A stretch of 20,554 bases of DNA, from assembly GCA_045617825.1 (NCBI GenBank), contig JAZLJI010000043.1, positions 1 through 20,554 on the forward strand. Direction: 5' to 3'. Shown piece after piece: positions 7,671 through 16,826 of the stretch (its first letter is position 1; each line of letters starts with the position of its first letter). Under the pieces are notes generated by a model. The model was given only the letters and a program-made list of their open reading frames with translations. It was not told the DNA's origin and ran no database searches. This DNA is from UBA6987 sp045617825. GTDB lineage: Bacteria; Bacillota; Clostridia; Lachnospirales; Lachnospiraceae. Made by a program: the position numbers and the translations under genes.

Positions 7671-7781
7671 CCGGAGGTCAGCGTATCCGGCTGTTCTTTG
7701 CGGAGCAGCACGTCATTTCGTGCGGCAGTCGCTTTGCCGCTGGGCAAAGCTTGTTTTCCCGAGCGCTTCGAGGATCCCGCG

Positions 7782-10700
7782 TCAGCGGAGGGCGAGACCG
7801 TTCTGCGCCCGGTGGGGCGCACGGGCAAATTGCTCGAAGTAGTCCGTATGGATGCCGTGCCGTCCGTTCGGGAGAGCAGAGACCTTAAGCTGCTTCTCAA
7901 ATCTGCCGCTCATCACGTCGCCAAGGAGCTGATCCCGGGCTGCTTTGGAGTGAGCGATATTGGTTTTGACCTGCTGCGGAACGCCGTCGCACACGGCCTT
8001 CGCAAGGATCTGCGACTCGGAGTACATGCCGACCGTGGTGTTTAAGTTCCCCGGAGCGGCGCTGTCTTCCCGGCTTACGAAGCGGCTGAAGGAAACGCCC
8101 TGCGCTTTGGCATTCTGACGGGCTTTCGTAAAGGCCCGGTTCAGATAGGACAGATTGGCGAAGCAGACAAGATTTTCGTCCATAGTGGACGCTCCGGTAT
8201 TTTTGGCCATATTCACCAGATTGACGCAGGCGTTTTCGGCACTGCTAAGCGGCAGGGAAATATTCGGCTGTTCTTTCGACAGCTGCTCGTACTTCGCATC
8301 GATCTGCGGAGGCAGCGGTACGCTTTTCCGCATTCTTCCGAGCTCCTGCGTAACATCCTGAAGACAGCCGTGAACGGCGAAGACCGTCGGATCATTCAGC
8401 TTGACGATATCGGCCGGATTGAGCGAGTTCAGCTTAGCTGCCTGCGCATTGGCGTGGGCCATGAGCTTTTCAAAGCCGGTGATGTACGCGGCGGCAACGG
8501 CATTCCGGTTTTCCTCGTGCTGCACCATCTCATAGGCCTCGCTGCCGATCTGTTTCTTCACCTCGGTCAGCTTGTACGGATCGAAGATATCCTCCGTATC
8601 AAAACCCTTCTGCAGCATGAGACTGATCGAAAGAGCGGAGAGCGCGCCTCTGCTATAGGAAAGCTTGAGCGGATTCGGGATCGCATTCCGCCACATACCG
8701 TTAAATTCGACCTTGTCCGGGAAGAAGATCTCGTTGCAGTTTTCGTACCTGCAGTAGCCGAGGATACGGTCCAGCTTGGTCAGCTCGTCCTTGTGGACGG
8801 AATCCTCCCGGACCAGATCCCTCATGGAATCAAAGAAGCGGTCCAGCTTTTCCGCATCCGTGCCGCGGGACATCTCTGCGAGCTCAGCCGTGCTCAGATT
8901 CCTTACCAGATAGCGGAAGGTGTCGTTCTCGTATACATCTTTGGTATACAGATCGAGCTTGCCGAGAAAGCGCTCCGCCTGTGCGGCCTTTTCGGGAGCG
9001 TTTTCCAGAGAATCGCCCTTTTTCAGCCGGAGATGGTTCTGCACCGTTTTTAACGCGATGTATCTGGCCGCGCATTTTTCCATCTCATAGCGGGTGCCCA
9101 GGCGGAAGGAGTGCTCCTTCATCCCGATCACGGTCTCCGCCATGGCGCTTTCAATAGGATTGCGGGCGGCATCCCGGATCTCATTGTTGATCTTCCCAAG
9201 AGCCTCGGCGTACTGTGTTTTCTGTGGCTCGGAACGGTTCGCAGCCTCTGCTTCGAGCGGTTCCTTGCCCATCAGACGGGCATAATAGCTGTCGAGTGAG
9301 ATGCCGTGCCGGAGAGCGAGAGCCGCGACGTAAGAAGCGGAAAGCTGTTCTTCGGCAAGTACGTCGGCATATTCCCGCGGCAGCTTTCCTTCGGAATATT
9401 TGTGCAGGTCGGTCAGATACTGCCGGAAGGCTTCATTTTTCTTTTCCTGCGTGGGAAGGCCGTTTAAGAACGGGAGCGAGGCGATTTCGTCCGCATCCAG
9501 ACCGCACTCCTTCAGCAGAGAAGCATAGCGGTTCCCCAGACCGAATCTGTCCTGGATCTCCCGGACCCGGGCGCCTTCACTGTCCCGCTCATAGCGGCTG
9601 CGGATAGCGGCCGACTTTTCCTTCGCATTATTCCAGCTGATCGTCTTGTCCGCGGCACGCTTCACATACTCGGTGAGCGGCATCCCCAGCTCTGAGGCCC
9701 GATCCCGGAGCGCGGAATAGGTCAGACCGTTTTCCTCGAGCTCGCGGCCGATCCTTTCGCTCCGTTCGAAGAAAGCGGAGTCTGCTTCGTGCCCGAGTGC
9801 GTTGTTATGCTTACAGATCACGCGGTCGAAGAGCAGACTGTCCGTCAAGGACGGTACCAGCAGATCGCTCAGCTCGGAGGCATAGCCGCGGCGGATCGTA
9901 TCAAAATCACTCCTTACGGTCTCGGAACGGGCGTAGGTCCTGGCACTTTCGTAAAGTGATACGGTCAGCTGCTTCAGGCAGGCGGCCTGCTCCGCACTGA
10001 CCGGGCCGTCCACCTCGGAAAATGCCTGCGCGGCATCGCTCAGAAGCCCGAAAAAAGGCGCGAATTCCGGATCCTCGGTCCTGTCTTTGCCGCTGCTCGC
10101 ACTCAGAAAAGCGGAATTGAGCGCCAGGACTCTGTCCTTCACCTGCGTCAGGGACGGGATTGTATCGGTGAAATCATCTGCCGTATAGACGTGCTCTTCG
10201 GTTTCGGCAAATTCCCTGTCTTTGCTGATGCTGAGGCTGTTGTTGAGGAAGGCCGAATAGGCCCGCGCCTCGTTTTCCAGCACGCCTTTTTTCGTCAGCC
10301 TGCTCTGCAGCGTACTGATCAGGGTAACCGTCTGCACTTCCGTAAGATCCTCGAACGGGAACGTAAGGAACAGATCGGACTGCATCAGTTCGATCAGGTT
10401 ATTGCCCACACCGCCGAAGTCCTGCGCATTTCCGTTAATGAGCTTGACTTCTTCTTCGCGTTCGGCCGTTACCTTAAAGCCCATGGAACTGCTCCGATGA
10501 CCGAAGGCATCTAAGACGGCAAAGCCTCTGCAGAGGATATCGCTGTTCTCAAGAACATATTCACCCATTTCGTTGATCGGCACGCCGACGGCCAGCGCTT
10601 CGGGATTGATGTCACGGAAGCCATTCAGCGAATCGGCCAGCAGCTGCCTGCGGAGAAGGTCGCCCTCCGCCGTCGGCTCGTTGATGCGGCGCAGAAGCGT

Positions 10701-12839
10701 GCGGTTGCGCTCCTCTGCCTCCGGCGTATCGCGCTTGTCGAAGAAGGTATACATGATCCGGTTGAACGCAGACGGAAGCTTGGCGCCGCGGATGCTGTTA
10801 TTGATCGCTTCGCCCGTCTGCGCGACCCTGACAGCTCTCTGATGCAGCGCGATCCGTTCCGGAGAAATGTATTTTTCAATTTGTTCCTCGGAAAATTCAT
10901 AATCGGGGATGATCTCCCGGATCAGGGCGAGATTCTTCCGGAAAGCCTCTTTCATCCGGAATCGGTCCTGATAAGCCTGTACTTCACCGGTCTTTACGGC
11001 TTCGATGCGCTGCTCATGAAGCGCTTTTTTCGCAGGAACTTCATTGGCAAAGCTCTTTTCTCTGCCGAGAGCGATGCGGAACTCCCCGGTTCGGACGTTT
11101 TCTTCCAGCGTCACCCGGCGGAAGGCGGTGGAATCCGGCTCGCTCAGGTAGACTTCACCCGACTCCAGCTTGGGAACGATCTCCCGGTTAAAGCGTTCGG
11201 GCGTCATCTGCGCGTAATCTTCGGGCAGAAGGGGCTCTATCTGGCCAAACTCATTGCTGAAGAAAAGATGCGCGGAGGTATCTTCGTAGCGGTCTGCTTC
11301 TATCTGCTTCTGCAGCAGCATCTGTTCAAAGGCGCCGCGCTTTTTCAGGATGCGGGCATCGTCCGGTCTTTCCATGGGATGGATCACGTGATCCGTGGCT
11401 TTCCCGGCAAGCGCAAGAAGCTCCTGCGCGGCCCGGATCCGGTCCGCGTGAATGCCCCGCTGCCTGCCCTCATCCGCGTGTGCTTTCAGATACGCCTCGG
11501 CGGCCATGACGGGCGCGTGGATATCCGCCGTCAGCTTATCAAAGCCGTAGGAATTGCCTGCCATATTTCTTTGGAGCGTGTGGCCGAAGGCGATGAGCTC
11601 CTTTTTGAAATCGTCGTAGCCGGGATCAGCCTCCAGACCGCCTTCTTCCATGTCGCTGTCCGTCAGGATATCACAGATGCGGTCGATCTCAAGGGAATAT
11701 TCCTTTTTCCCGATGGAACGGCCGAGTCCCAGATCGGAGCCCATGTCCGCATACGGAATACCGTTTATCAGCAGCTCGCCGCGGATGAGCCGGAAAAAGC
11801 ATGCCGACATATACTCGATCTCACTGTCTGCCCGGATCGGCTTTCCGCCGGCATCCGTAATGATATCCGAATGCATCAGCTCGGCGGAATTTTTTACACC
11901 GGCGATTTTATATAAGGAGGCTTCCGTTCCCATGAACAGGCGGTCCATCACCGGATAGGCTCCGGTAAATGCCCGCTCCTCCTCGGTCAGCTCCTCGTCG
12001 GGCTTGGCCAGCAGCTTGCCCATGCGGGCCAGGATCTCGGCGCTTTTGGGATCCCGGAACCAGGTGGGGTGATTGCGGGCCGTGCGGGCATAGATAAATG
12101 CCATATCCCGGGTCGTTTCAAGATTTTTGACGTCCCGGATACGATCACGGATCTGGGCAATATGCGCCTCCTGACCGGGCCGGTCTCTATAGTAGGCAAT
12201 GTTCCGGGCCATGATCTGCTTGGCATTTTCCGCCTGTACGTGGAAGCTCGTATTGTAGTTGGTCCCGGTCTGCAGGCTTTCTTCCCTGGCGGCTTCAAGG
12301 CTCTCCGCCGTATAGCCGTACTGCTCGTAGAGCCTGCCGCCGTTCTTTTTGTCCTGAGTCAGCGTCTTCATCTCGGGACATATTACGGCGCTGCCGTCGG
12401 CACTTACGATGATATTCCGGTCCATGGCGATACGCTCGGGGGAAAGATCGTCACTCATGACGTACAGACGCCCTTCGCGGGCCATACTGTACAGATAGGC
12501 GATATGATCGTCGGAAATGGTATTTTCCCTGACCAGGTTCTCGTTCATCCAATCCAGCCGGTCCATCTCGGGCCGGAGCCCTCTTTTGTAGGCATGCTGC
12601 CCGTTCATCTCGGCAAACGCGATCAGGGAACTGTTCAGCGCCAGTTCAGCGCCCTTCAGACTGTCCATGCCCTTGGCATGAGCGTCTTCTATGAAGGCGG
12701 ACTGGGAATTGTCCCGGATCCGTACCAGTGACAGGGCAGGGAGATTGTCAAAGGAAATGTTCAGCTTGGCCAGCGCGGTTTTTAAGCTTTCAAACCAGCG
12801 CTTGGCGCTGCGGATGGTCTCTTTGGAATATTTCGGCAT
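7782..12839 (-). CDS. Giant uncharacterised protein, 1685 residues
   Basis: I do not recognise this protein. It is one uninterrupted frame with an ATG preceded by AAGGAGGG at ideal spacing, so it is surely translated. It has no signal peptide, no convincing transmembrane segment and no Walker, nuclease, protease or ADP-ribosyltransferase motif that I can see. The sequence is charged and looks mostly helical. A ten-residue motif G[MIV][PS][LF]xx[YF][VY]xR occurs at 1052-1061, 1179-1188 and 1581-1590, and SPERIA occurs at 133-138 and 659-664. Cysteines are scattered, with one C-x4-C at 1363-1368. It lies 55 bp after polA on the same strand with no terminator or clear promoter between. Base composition is lower in GC: 29 of 60 at 9001-9060 against 42 of 60 at 13021-13080 in polA. 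This suggests acquisition or different constraints. Function unknown. Confidence 0.8.
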   Translation of the reverse strand: MPKYSKETIRSAKRWFESLKTALAKLNISFDNLPALSLVRIRDNSQSAFIEDAHAKGMDSLKGAELALNSSLIAFAEMNGQHAYKRGLRPEMDRLDWMNENLVRENTISDDHIAYLYSMAREGRLYVMSDDLSPERIAMDRNIIVSADGSAVICPEMKTLTQDKKNGGRLYEQYGYTAESLEAAREESLQTGTNYNTSFHVQAENAKQIMARNIAYYRDRPGQEAHIAQIRDRIRDVKNLETTRDMAFIYARTARNHPTWFRDPKSAEILARMGKLLAKPDEELTEEERAFTGAYPVMDRLFMGTEASLYKIAGVKNSAELMHSDIITDAGGKPIRADSEIEYMSACFFRLIRGELLINGIPYADMGSDLGLGRSIGKKEYSLEIDRICDILTDSDMEEGGLEADPGYDDFKKELIAFGHTLQRNMAGNSYGFDKLTADIHAPVMAAEAYLKAHADEGRQRGIHADRIRAAQELLALAGKATDHVIHPMERPDDARILKKRGAFEQMLLQKQIEADRYEDTSAHLFFSNEFGQIEPLLPEDYAQMTPERFNREIVPKLESGEVYLSEPDSTAFRRVTLEENVRTGEFRIALGREKSFANEVPAKKALHEQRIEAVKTGEVQAYQDRFRMKEAFRKNLALIREIIPDYEFSEEQIEKYISPERIALHQRAVRVAQTGEAINNSIRGAKLPSAFNRIMYTFFDKRDTPEAEERNRTLLRRINEPTAEGDLLRRQLLADSLNGFRDINPEALAVGVPINEMGEYVLENSDILCRGFAVLDAFGHRSSSMGFKVTAEREEEVKLINGNAQDFGGVGNNLIELMQSDLFLTFPFEDLTEVQTVTLISTLQSRLTKKGVLENEARAYSAFLNNSLSISKDREFAETEEHVYTADDFTDTIPSLTQVKDRVLALNSAFLSASSGKDRTEDPEFAPFFGLLSDAAQAFSEVDGPVSAEQAACLKQLTVSLYESARTYARSETVRSDFDTIRRGYASELSDLLVPSLTDSLLFDRVICKHNNALGHEADSAFFERSERIGRELEENGLTYSALRDRASELGMPLTEYVKRAADKTISWNNAKEKSAAIRSRYERDSEGARVREIQDRFGLGNRYASLLKECGLDADEIASLPFLNGLPTQEKKNEAFRQYLTDLHKYSEGKLPREYADVLAEEQLSASYVAALALRHGISLDSYYARLMGKEPLEAEAANRSEPQKTQYAEALGKINNEIRDAARNPIESAMAETVIGMKEHSFRLGTRYEMEKCAARYIALKTVQNHLRLKKGDSLENAPEKAAQAERFLGKLDLYTKDVYENDTFRYLVRNLSTAELAEMSRGTDAEKLDRFFDSMRDLVREDSVHKDELTKLDRILGYCRYENCNEIFFPDKVEFNGMWRNAIPNPLKLSYSRGALSALSISLMLQKGFDTEDIFDPYKLTEVKKQIGSEAYEMVQHEENRNAVAAAYITGFEKLMAHANAQAAKLNSLNPADIVKLNDPTVFAVHGCLQDVTQELGRMRKSVPLPPQIDAKYEQLSKEQPNISLPLSSAENACVNLVNMAKNTGASTMDENLVCFANLSYLNRAFTKARQNAKAQGVSFSRFVSREDSAAPGNLNTTVGMYSESQILAKAVCDGVPQQVKTNIAHSKAARDQLLGDVMSGRFEKQLKVSALPNGRHGIHTDYFEQFARAPHRAQNGLALR

Positions 12840-12894
12840 GGTAAGCCCTCCTTGACATCGGAAAATGAACGGATAGTAAGCTGAAGGTCTCGGC

Positions 12895-15489
12895 TCAGTG
12901 GGCCTCCAGCCAGCTCCTGCCTCTGCCCAGCTCCACGGTGAGCGGGACGCTGTATTCCGCGGCCTGCTGCATTTCCTGCTGCAGGATGCGGCCGGCAGCC
13001 TCGGCTTCCTCCGGCGGAGCCTCGATGATCAGCTCGTCGTGGACGGTCAGGATGAGGCGGCTCCGCAGGCCCTCCGCGCGCAGCCGCTGCCAGACTCTCA
13101 CCATGGCCAGCTTGATGATGTCCGCGGCAGTGCCCTGGATCGGTGTATTTCTCGCCATGCGCTCGCCGCTCATCCGCAGCTGATAATTGCTGCTGGCCAG
13201 CTCCGGCAGCGCCCGGCGGCGGCCGAAGAGGGTCGTGGTATAGCCCAGCTTCCGTGCCTGCTCGATGGTATCCTTCATATAGCGGTCCACCGTGGGGAAG
13301 GCCGCCAGATACTGCTTCAGGAATTCCTCGGCCTCATAGACCGGGATATCCAGATCCTGGCTCAGGGAATAGGCCCCCTTGCCGTACATGATGCCGAAGT
13401 TGATGGTCTTGGCGCGGCTGCGCTGAGCGGGCGTCACCTCGATGGGGGAAATGCCGTAGATCGTGGCGGCGGTGGCCCGGTGGATATCCTCCCCCTCCAG
13501 GAAGGCCTTCCGCATGGCCTTGTCCCCGGAGGCATGCGCCAGGATGCGCAGCTCGATCTGGCTGTAGTCGGCGTCCAGAAGGAGCCAGCCGGGCTCGGGG
13601 ATGAAGTAAGCCCGCAGGCGGCTCCCCAGCTCCGTGCGGATCGGGATGTTCTGCAGATTCGGCTCGTCGCTGGACAGTCTGCCGGTGCGGGCCTCGGTCT
13701 GGTTGAAGCGGCTGTGGATGCGGCCGTCCGCGCCGATGGCCTTGAGCAGGCCCTCCACGTAGGTGGAATTCAGCTTCTGATACGTCCGGTAGGCCAGGAT
13801 ATCCGTGATCACCGGCGCCTGGCCCTCAAGCGCCTTCAGCGTGGCGGCGTCGGTGGCCCAGCCGGATTTGGTCTTTTTGCCGTGCGCCAGCCCCATCTTT
13901 TCAAACAGCGCCTCGCCCAGCTGCTTGGGACTGTTCAGATTGAAGGTATAGCCCACCTGGGCAAATACCTTCTCCTGGGCCTCCTCCAGCGCGGCGGAGA
14001 TCTCCTCGCCGAAGCGGCGGATCCCCTCGGCGTCCACCAGGACCCCGACGCGGCTCATGTCCGCCAGTACCCGGGCCAGGGGGAATTCTATCGTGCGGTA
14101 CAGCTCCTCCTGCTGCTTGTCCGCCAGCTCCGCGTGCAGCCTTGCGAAGAGCCCCGGCAGGGATCCGGCTTCGGGGTAAGCCTCCAGGGAAAATGCCGCT
14201 TCGATGCCGTAGCTGCTGCAGAGATTTTCCACGGTATAGCGGTTCATCCCCGCGTCCAGTAGATATCCGGCGAGCTTGGCGTCCCAGACCAGAGCCTTGC
14301 CCTCGCCGCCGTTTTCCAGCGCCAGGGCATAGAGCGGCGCGCTGTCGAAGGCCTCCAGCGCCGCGCCCTCCGTCTCCAGCAGGGCAAGCAGCTGCTCCCG
14401 GGACAGCGGATGCAGGGCCAGAGCCTTCCCCTCCGCGGAGAGGCTCAGCGCGTAGCGGGCGCCGTTCTCCTCGTGGAGGATATAGCGCCCCTGCGGCGTC
14501 TCGGGCAGCGGGCAGAGGACCGGACAGGCGGAAGCGGCGTCGGCCGCAGCCGCGGCAGTCCCTTCCGGAGCGGCGGAAGAGCCCTCCGCTTCGGCGGCCT
14601 CCGCCTGACGGGCAGCCGCCTCTCTCAGCCGGAAGCGGTCGATCATGGAGGTCATTTCCAGCTCCTTAAGCAGCGCCAGGGCTTTGGCCGGGTCTCCGTC
14701 TCCCCGAAGGTAGCTGCCGCCTTCGGTGGGGACCGGCGCATCCCGGCGGATCGTCCCCAGCACCAGGGACAGCTCGGCATCCGCCTTGCAGGCGATCAGA
14801 TTTTCCCGTTGCTTGGGCTTGATGAAGGGGTCGTCCAGATGCTCATAGACTCCCTCCAGACTGCCGAAGCGCTGCACCAGGTCCAGGGCGGTCTTTTCCC
14901 CGATCCCCTTCACTCCCGGAATATTATCGCTGGTATCGCCCATCAGGCTCTTGAGCTGGATCAGCTGCGGCGGAGTGAGGCCGTATTTCTCGAAGATCGC
15001 GGCTTCGTCCATCAGCAGCGTGGTGCTCCGGCCCATGACGGTGGCGGCTAAAAGGACCTTGGTCTGCGGGCTGACCAGCTGCAGGCTGTCCCGGTCGCCG
15101 GTGGCCAGAAAGACGTCCTCGCCCCGTTCGCCGTAGGCGCGGGACAGGGTCCCCAGGATATCGTCCGCCTCCCAGCCCTCGGCAGTGACCAGACGGAAGC
15201 CCAGCGCGGAGAGCAGCTCCTTCAGGACGGGCATTTGCTGCGCCAGCTCCTCGGGCATGCCGTGTCTTGTCGCCTTGTAACCGTCGAACATCAGATGCCG
15301 GAAGGTGGGGGCCTTCAGGTCAAAGGCCACGGCCACCTCCGTCGGCGAAGTTTCCTTCAAAAGGCTTTGCAGGATGTTCAGAAAGCCGAAGATCGCGTTG
15401 GTGAAACGTCCCTCCCGGGTCGTCAGCAGTTTGATGCCGTAAAAGGCGCGGTTGGCGATGCTGTTGCCGTCCAGTACCAGTAAGCTCAT
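12895..15489 (-). CDS. polA: DNA polymerase I (proofreading-deficient type)
   Basis: Pol I fills gaps and removes RNA primers in lagging-strand synthesis and repair. The 864 residues comprise three parts. First is the 5'-3' exonuclease/FEN domain (LVLDGN near the N-terminus, ATGDRDSLQLV around 135, GDTSDNIPGVKGIGEKT around 185-200). Next is a degenerate middle domain at about 320-470 in which I find no DxE proofreading motif. Last is the polymerase domain with motif A DADYSQIELR (639-648), motif B RSRAKTINFGIMYGKGAYS (690-708) and motif C HDE (817-819). Missing 3'-5' exonuclease residues are known from Bacillus-type Pol I, so this is not damage. The ATG has AGGAGG 7 bases upstream. An Ala/Glu-rich linker at about 295-320 joins the first two domains. 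Confidence 0.96.
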   Translation of the reverse strand: MSLLVLDGNSIANRAFYGIKLLTTREGRFTNAIFGFLNILQSLLKETSPTEVAVAFDLKAPTFRHLMFDGYKATRHGMPEELAQQMPVLKELLSALGFRLVTAEGWEADDILGTLSRAYGERGEDVFLATGDRDSLQLVSPQTKVLLAATVMGRSTTLLMDEAAIFEKYGLTPPQLIQLKSLMGDTSDNIPGVKGIGEKTALDLVQRFGSLEGVYEHLDDPFIKPKQRENLIACKADAELSLVLGTIRRDAPVPTEGGSYLRGDGDPAKALALLKELEMTSMIDRFRLREAAARQAEAAEAEGSSAAPEGTAAAAADAASACPVLCPLPETPQGRYILHEENGARYALSLSAEGKALALHPLSREQLLALLETEGAALEAFDSAPLYALALENGGEGKALVWDAKLAGYLLDAGMNRYTVENLCSSYGIEAAFSLEAYPEAGSLPGLFARLHAELADKQQEELYRTIEFPLARVLADMSRVGVLVDAEGIRRFGEEISAALEEAQEKVFAQVGYTFNLNSPKQLGEALFEKMGLAHGKKTKSGWATDAATLKALEGQAPVITDILAYRTYQKLNSTYVEGLLKAIGADGRIHSRFNQTEARTGRLSSDEPNLQNIPIRTELGSRLRAYFIPEPGWLLLDADYSQIELRILAHASGDKAMRKAFLEGEDIHRATAATIYGISPIEVTPAQRSRAKTINFGIMYGKGAYSLSQDLDIPVYEAEEFLKQYLAAFPTVDRYMKDTIEQARKLGYTTTLFGRRRALPELASSNYQLRMSGERMARNTPIQGTAADIIKLAMVRVWQRLRAEGLRSRLILTVHDELIIEAPPEEAEAAGRILQQEMQQAAEYSVPLTVELGRGRSWLEAH

Positions 15490-15515
15490 AGGTCAACCTC
15501 CTGTGTGGTAGCTCC

Positions 15516-15545
15516 AGTATAGCATATTTTCCGCGGCTTGGCGAA
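15516..15545 (-). promoter_or_regulatory. Extended -10 promoter of polA
   Basis: The minus strand reads TGC-TATACT (-10 at 15521-15516), an extended -10 element. The -35 is weak (TTCGCC with an 18-base spacer). Transcription would start about 20 bases before the AGGAGG site. It is divergent from the azlC promoter. Confidence 0.55.
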
Positions 15546-15579
15546 TGGTATCTGCGGAAAATCCGGTCCCCGGGAGCGC

Positions 15580-15608
15580 TTGACAGCCGCCGCCGGGAAA
15601 ACTATAAT
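15580..15608 (+). promoter_or_regulatory. Perfect consensus promoter of azlCD
   Basis: TTGACA (15580-15585) and TATAAT (15603-15608) are exact consensus hexamers with a 17-base spacer. The start near 15615 leaves a leader of about 90 nt containing a small GCGGT/ACCGC hairpin and CCCC-TGTT-GGGG. This promoter also argues that translation starts at 15706 rather than at the upstream in-frame ATG at 15538, which lies before the promoter. Confidence 0.82.
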
Positions 15609-15705
15609 GCTGTTCAACGAAAATGCTCCGGCCGGACCGCAGGAAAAGGCGGTGCGGACCGCTGCAGAGGACCCCTGTTGGGGACAGGAGAGAAAGGAAG
15701 GTGTC

Positions 15706-16392
15706 ATGAAACAGAGCAGCTGCCGGATGGCGCTGAAGCTGACCCTGCCGGTGCTGGCAGGCTACGTGTTTCTGGGCTTTGCCTTCGGCCTGCTGGTGCG
15801 GGACCAGGGCTTTGCCTGGTGGTACGCGCCGCTCATGAGCCTGTGCATCTATTCGGGCGCGCTGGAATTTGCCGCGGTGCCGCTGCTGACGGCGCCCTTC
15901 GATCCGCTGGGCTCCTTCATCCTGGGGTTCATGCTCAGCGCGAGACACCTGTTCTACGGCATCCCCATGCTGGGCAAATACCGCGGGCAGGGCGTCAAAA
16001 AGCCTTTCCTGATCTTCGGCCTTACGGATGAAACTTTCTCCATATTATCGACGATAGAACCGCCGGATAAGGAAAACGCGGGAAAGTTTTACTTATTCGT
16101 CACGCTCTTTGACTGCTTATACTGGAACCTGGGCACCCTGCTGGGAAGCCTCTTCGGCGGGATCCTGCCCTTTAAGCTGGAGGGCCTGGACTTCGCGCTC
16201 ACCGCGCTGTTCATCGTGCTGTTCCTGGAACAGCTGAAAAGCCCGATGGGGCGCCGGGGCGGCTTCCTGGGCTTCGTGGTGACCGCGCTGGTCCTGGCGT
16301 TCTTCGGCAGCGGCAAGCTGGTGATCCTGTCCATGCTGGGCATCCTGCTTCTGCTGCTTCTGGGAAGGAGGCGGCTGGACCGTGCTGAGTGA
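15706..16392 (+). CDS. azlC: AzlC-family branched-chain amino acid exporter, large subunit
   Basis: AzlC and AzlD together form an inner-membrane exporter of branched-chain amino acids (BrnFE/AzlCD type). The product is 228 residues, the usual family size. It is strongly hydrophobic with about six membrane segments and carries the family blocks YSGALEFAAVPLL (residues 49-61), MLSARHLFYGIPML (81-94) and FGLTDETFS (104-112). The chosen ATG follows GAAAGGAAGG and lies about 90 bases after a perfect promoter. The azlD start lies inside its last codons, indicating translational coupling. Substrate is from family knowledge only. Confidence 0.9.
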   Translation: MKQSSCRMALKLTLPVLAGYVFLGFAFGLLVRDQGFAWWYAPLMSLCIYSGALEFAAVPLLTAPFDPLGSFILGFMLSARHLFYGIPMLGKYRGQGVKKPFLIFGLTDETFSILSTIEPPDKENAGKFYLFVTLFDCLYWNLGTLLGSLFGGILPFKLEGLDFALTALFIVLFLEQLKSPMGRRGGFLGFVVTALVLAFFGSGKLVILSMLGILLLLLLGRRRLDRAE

Positions 16393-16708
16393 AAAGGAAT
16401 TTCTGCTGACCGTGCTGGTGCTGACGCTTTCCGTGCAGCTGACCCGCTGGCTGCCCTTTCTGCTGTTCGGCGAGAAAAAGGAACTGCCGCCTCTGATGGG
16501 CTACCTCGGCAAGGTCCTGCCGGCGGCGATGATGGGCCTTCTGGTGGTCTATTGCTTTAAGGACGCTTCCTGGGGAAATGCCGCCGAGATCCTGCCGCTG
16601 CTGCTGGCCTCCGCCGGCGTGGCCGGCCTGCATCTCTGGAAACGGAACACCGTCCTCAGCATCGGCGGCGGGACGCTGCTGTATATGCTCCTGCTGCGGC
16701 TGTTCTGA
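16382..16708 (+). CDS. azlD: AzlD-family small exporter subunit
   Basis: This 108-residue, almost entirely hydrophobic protein is the expected partner of AzlC. It has the typical QLTRWLPFLLF block near residues 18-28 (AzlD proteins usually carry an R-x-LPF motif here) and about four membrane helices. It starts with GTG at 16382, overlapping azlC by 11 bases, with GGAGG about 10 bases upstream. No terminator is evident between it and the next promoter at 16754. Confidence 0.88.
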   Translation: MLSEKEFLLTVLVLTLSVQLTRWLPFLLFGEKKELPPLMGYLGKVLPAAMMGLLVVYCFKDASWGNAAEILPLLLASAGVAGLHLWKRNTVLSIGGGTLLYMLLLRLF

Positions 16709-16753
16709 ACGAAGGGGTTGAACCGGATGTTTCGCTATTCACGCACAGAGCGA

Positions 16754-16782
16754 TTGACCTTACGGGGCAAAATTGCTACACT
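16754..16782 (+). promoter_or_regulatory. Promoter of the Gfo/Idh/MocA oxidoreductase gene
   Basis: TTGACC (16754-16759) and TACACT (16777-16782) are 17 bases apart, placing the transcript start near 16789. That rules out the in-frame ATG at 16773 as the usual start and favours ATG 16827. Confidence 0.65.
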
Positions 16783-16826
16783 ACAGGAAACGAGGCCTTT
16801 TTGACTGGCAGATAAAGGAGATCGAA

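Noticed and set aside
7575..7781. Small genes between the LicC-like gene and the giant ORF
   Set aside because: Frames here have no ribosome site and overlap the long terminator; only the terminator and short inverted repeats are seen.
12898..14262. A 454-codon plus-strand ORF opposite polA
   Set aside because: It lies entirely over the polymerase domain of polA and resembles no protein family.
13800..14540. Loss of polA proofreading as a sign of gene decay
   Set aside because: A degenerate 3'-5' exonuclease domain is normal for Bacillus-type Pol I, and the polymerase and 5' nuclease motifs are intact.
15538..15705. Longer N-terminus for azlC starting at ATG 15538
   Set aside because: The extension lies across the consensus promoter, is not hydrophobic and is absent from the usual 230-residue family size; ATG 15706 has the ribosome site.
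15609..15705. A T-box or other amino acid riboswitch in the azlC leader
   Set aside because: The leader is only about 90 nt, lacks a terminator and lacks the T-box core sequence; only two small hairpins are seen.
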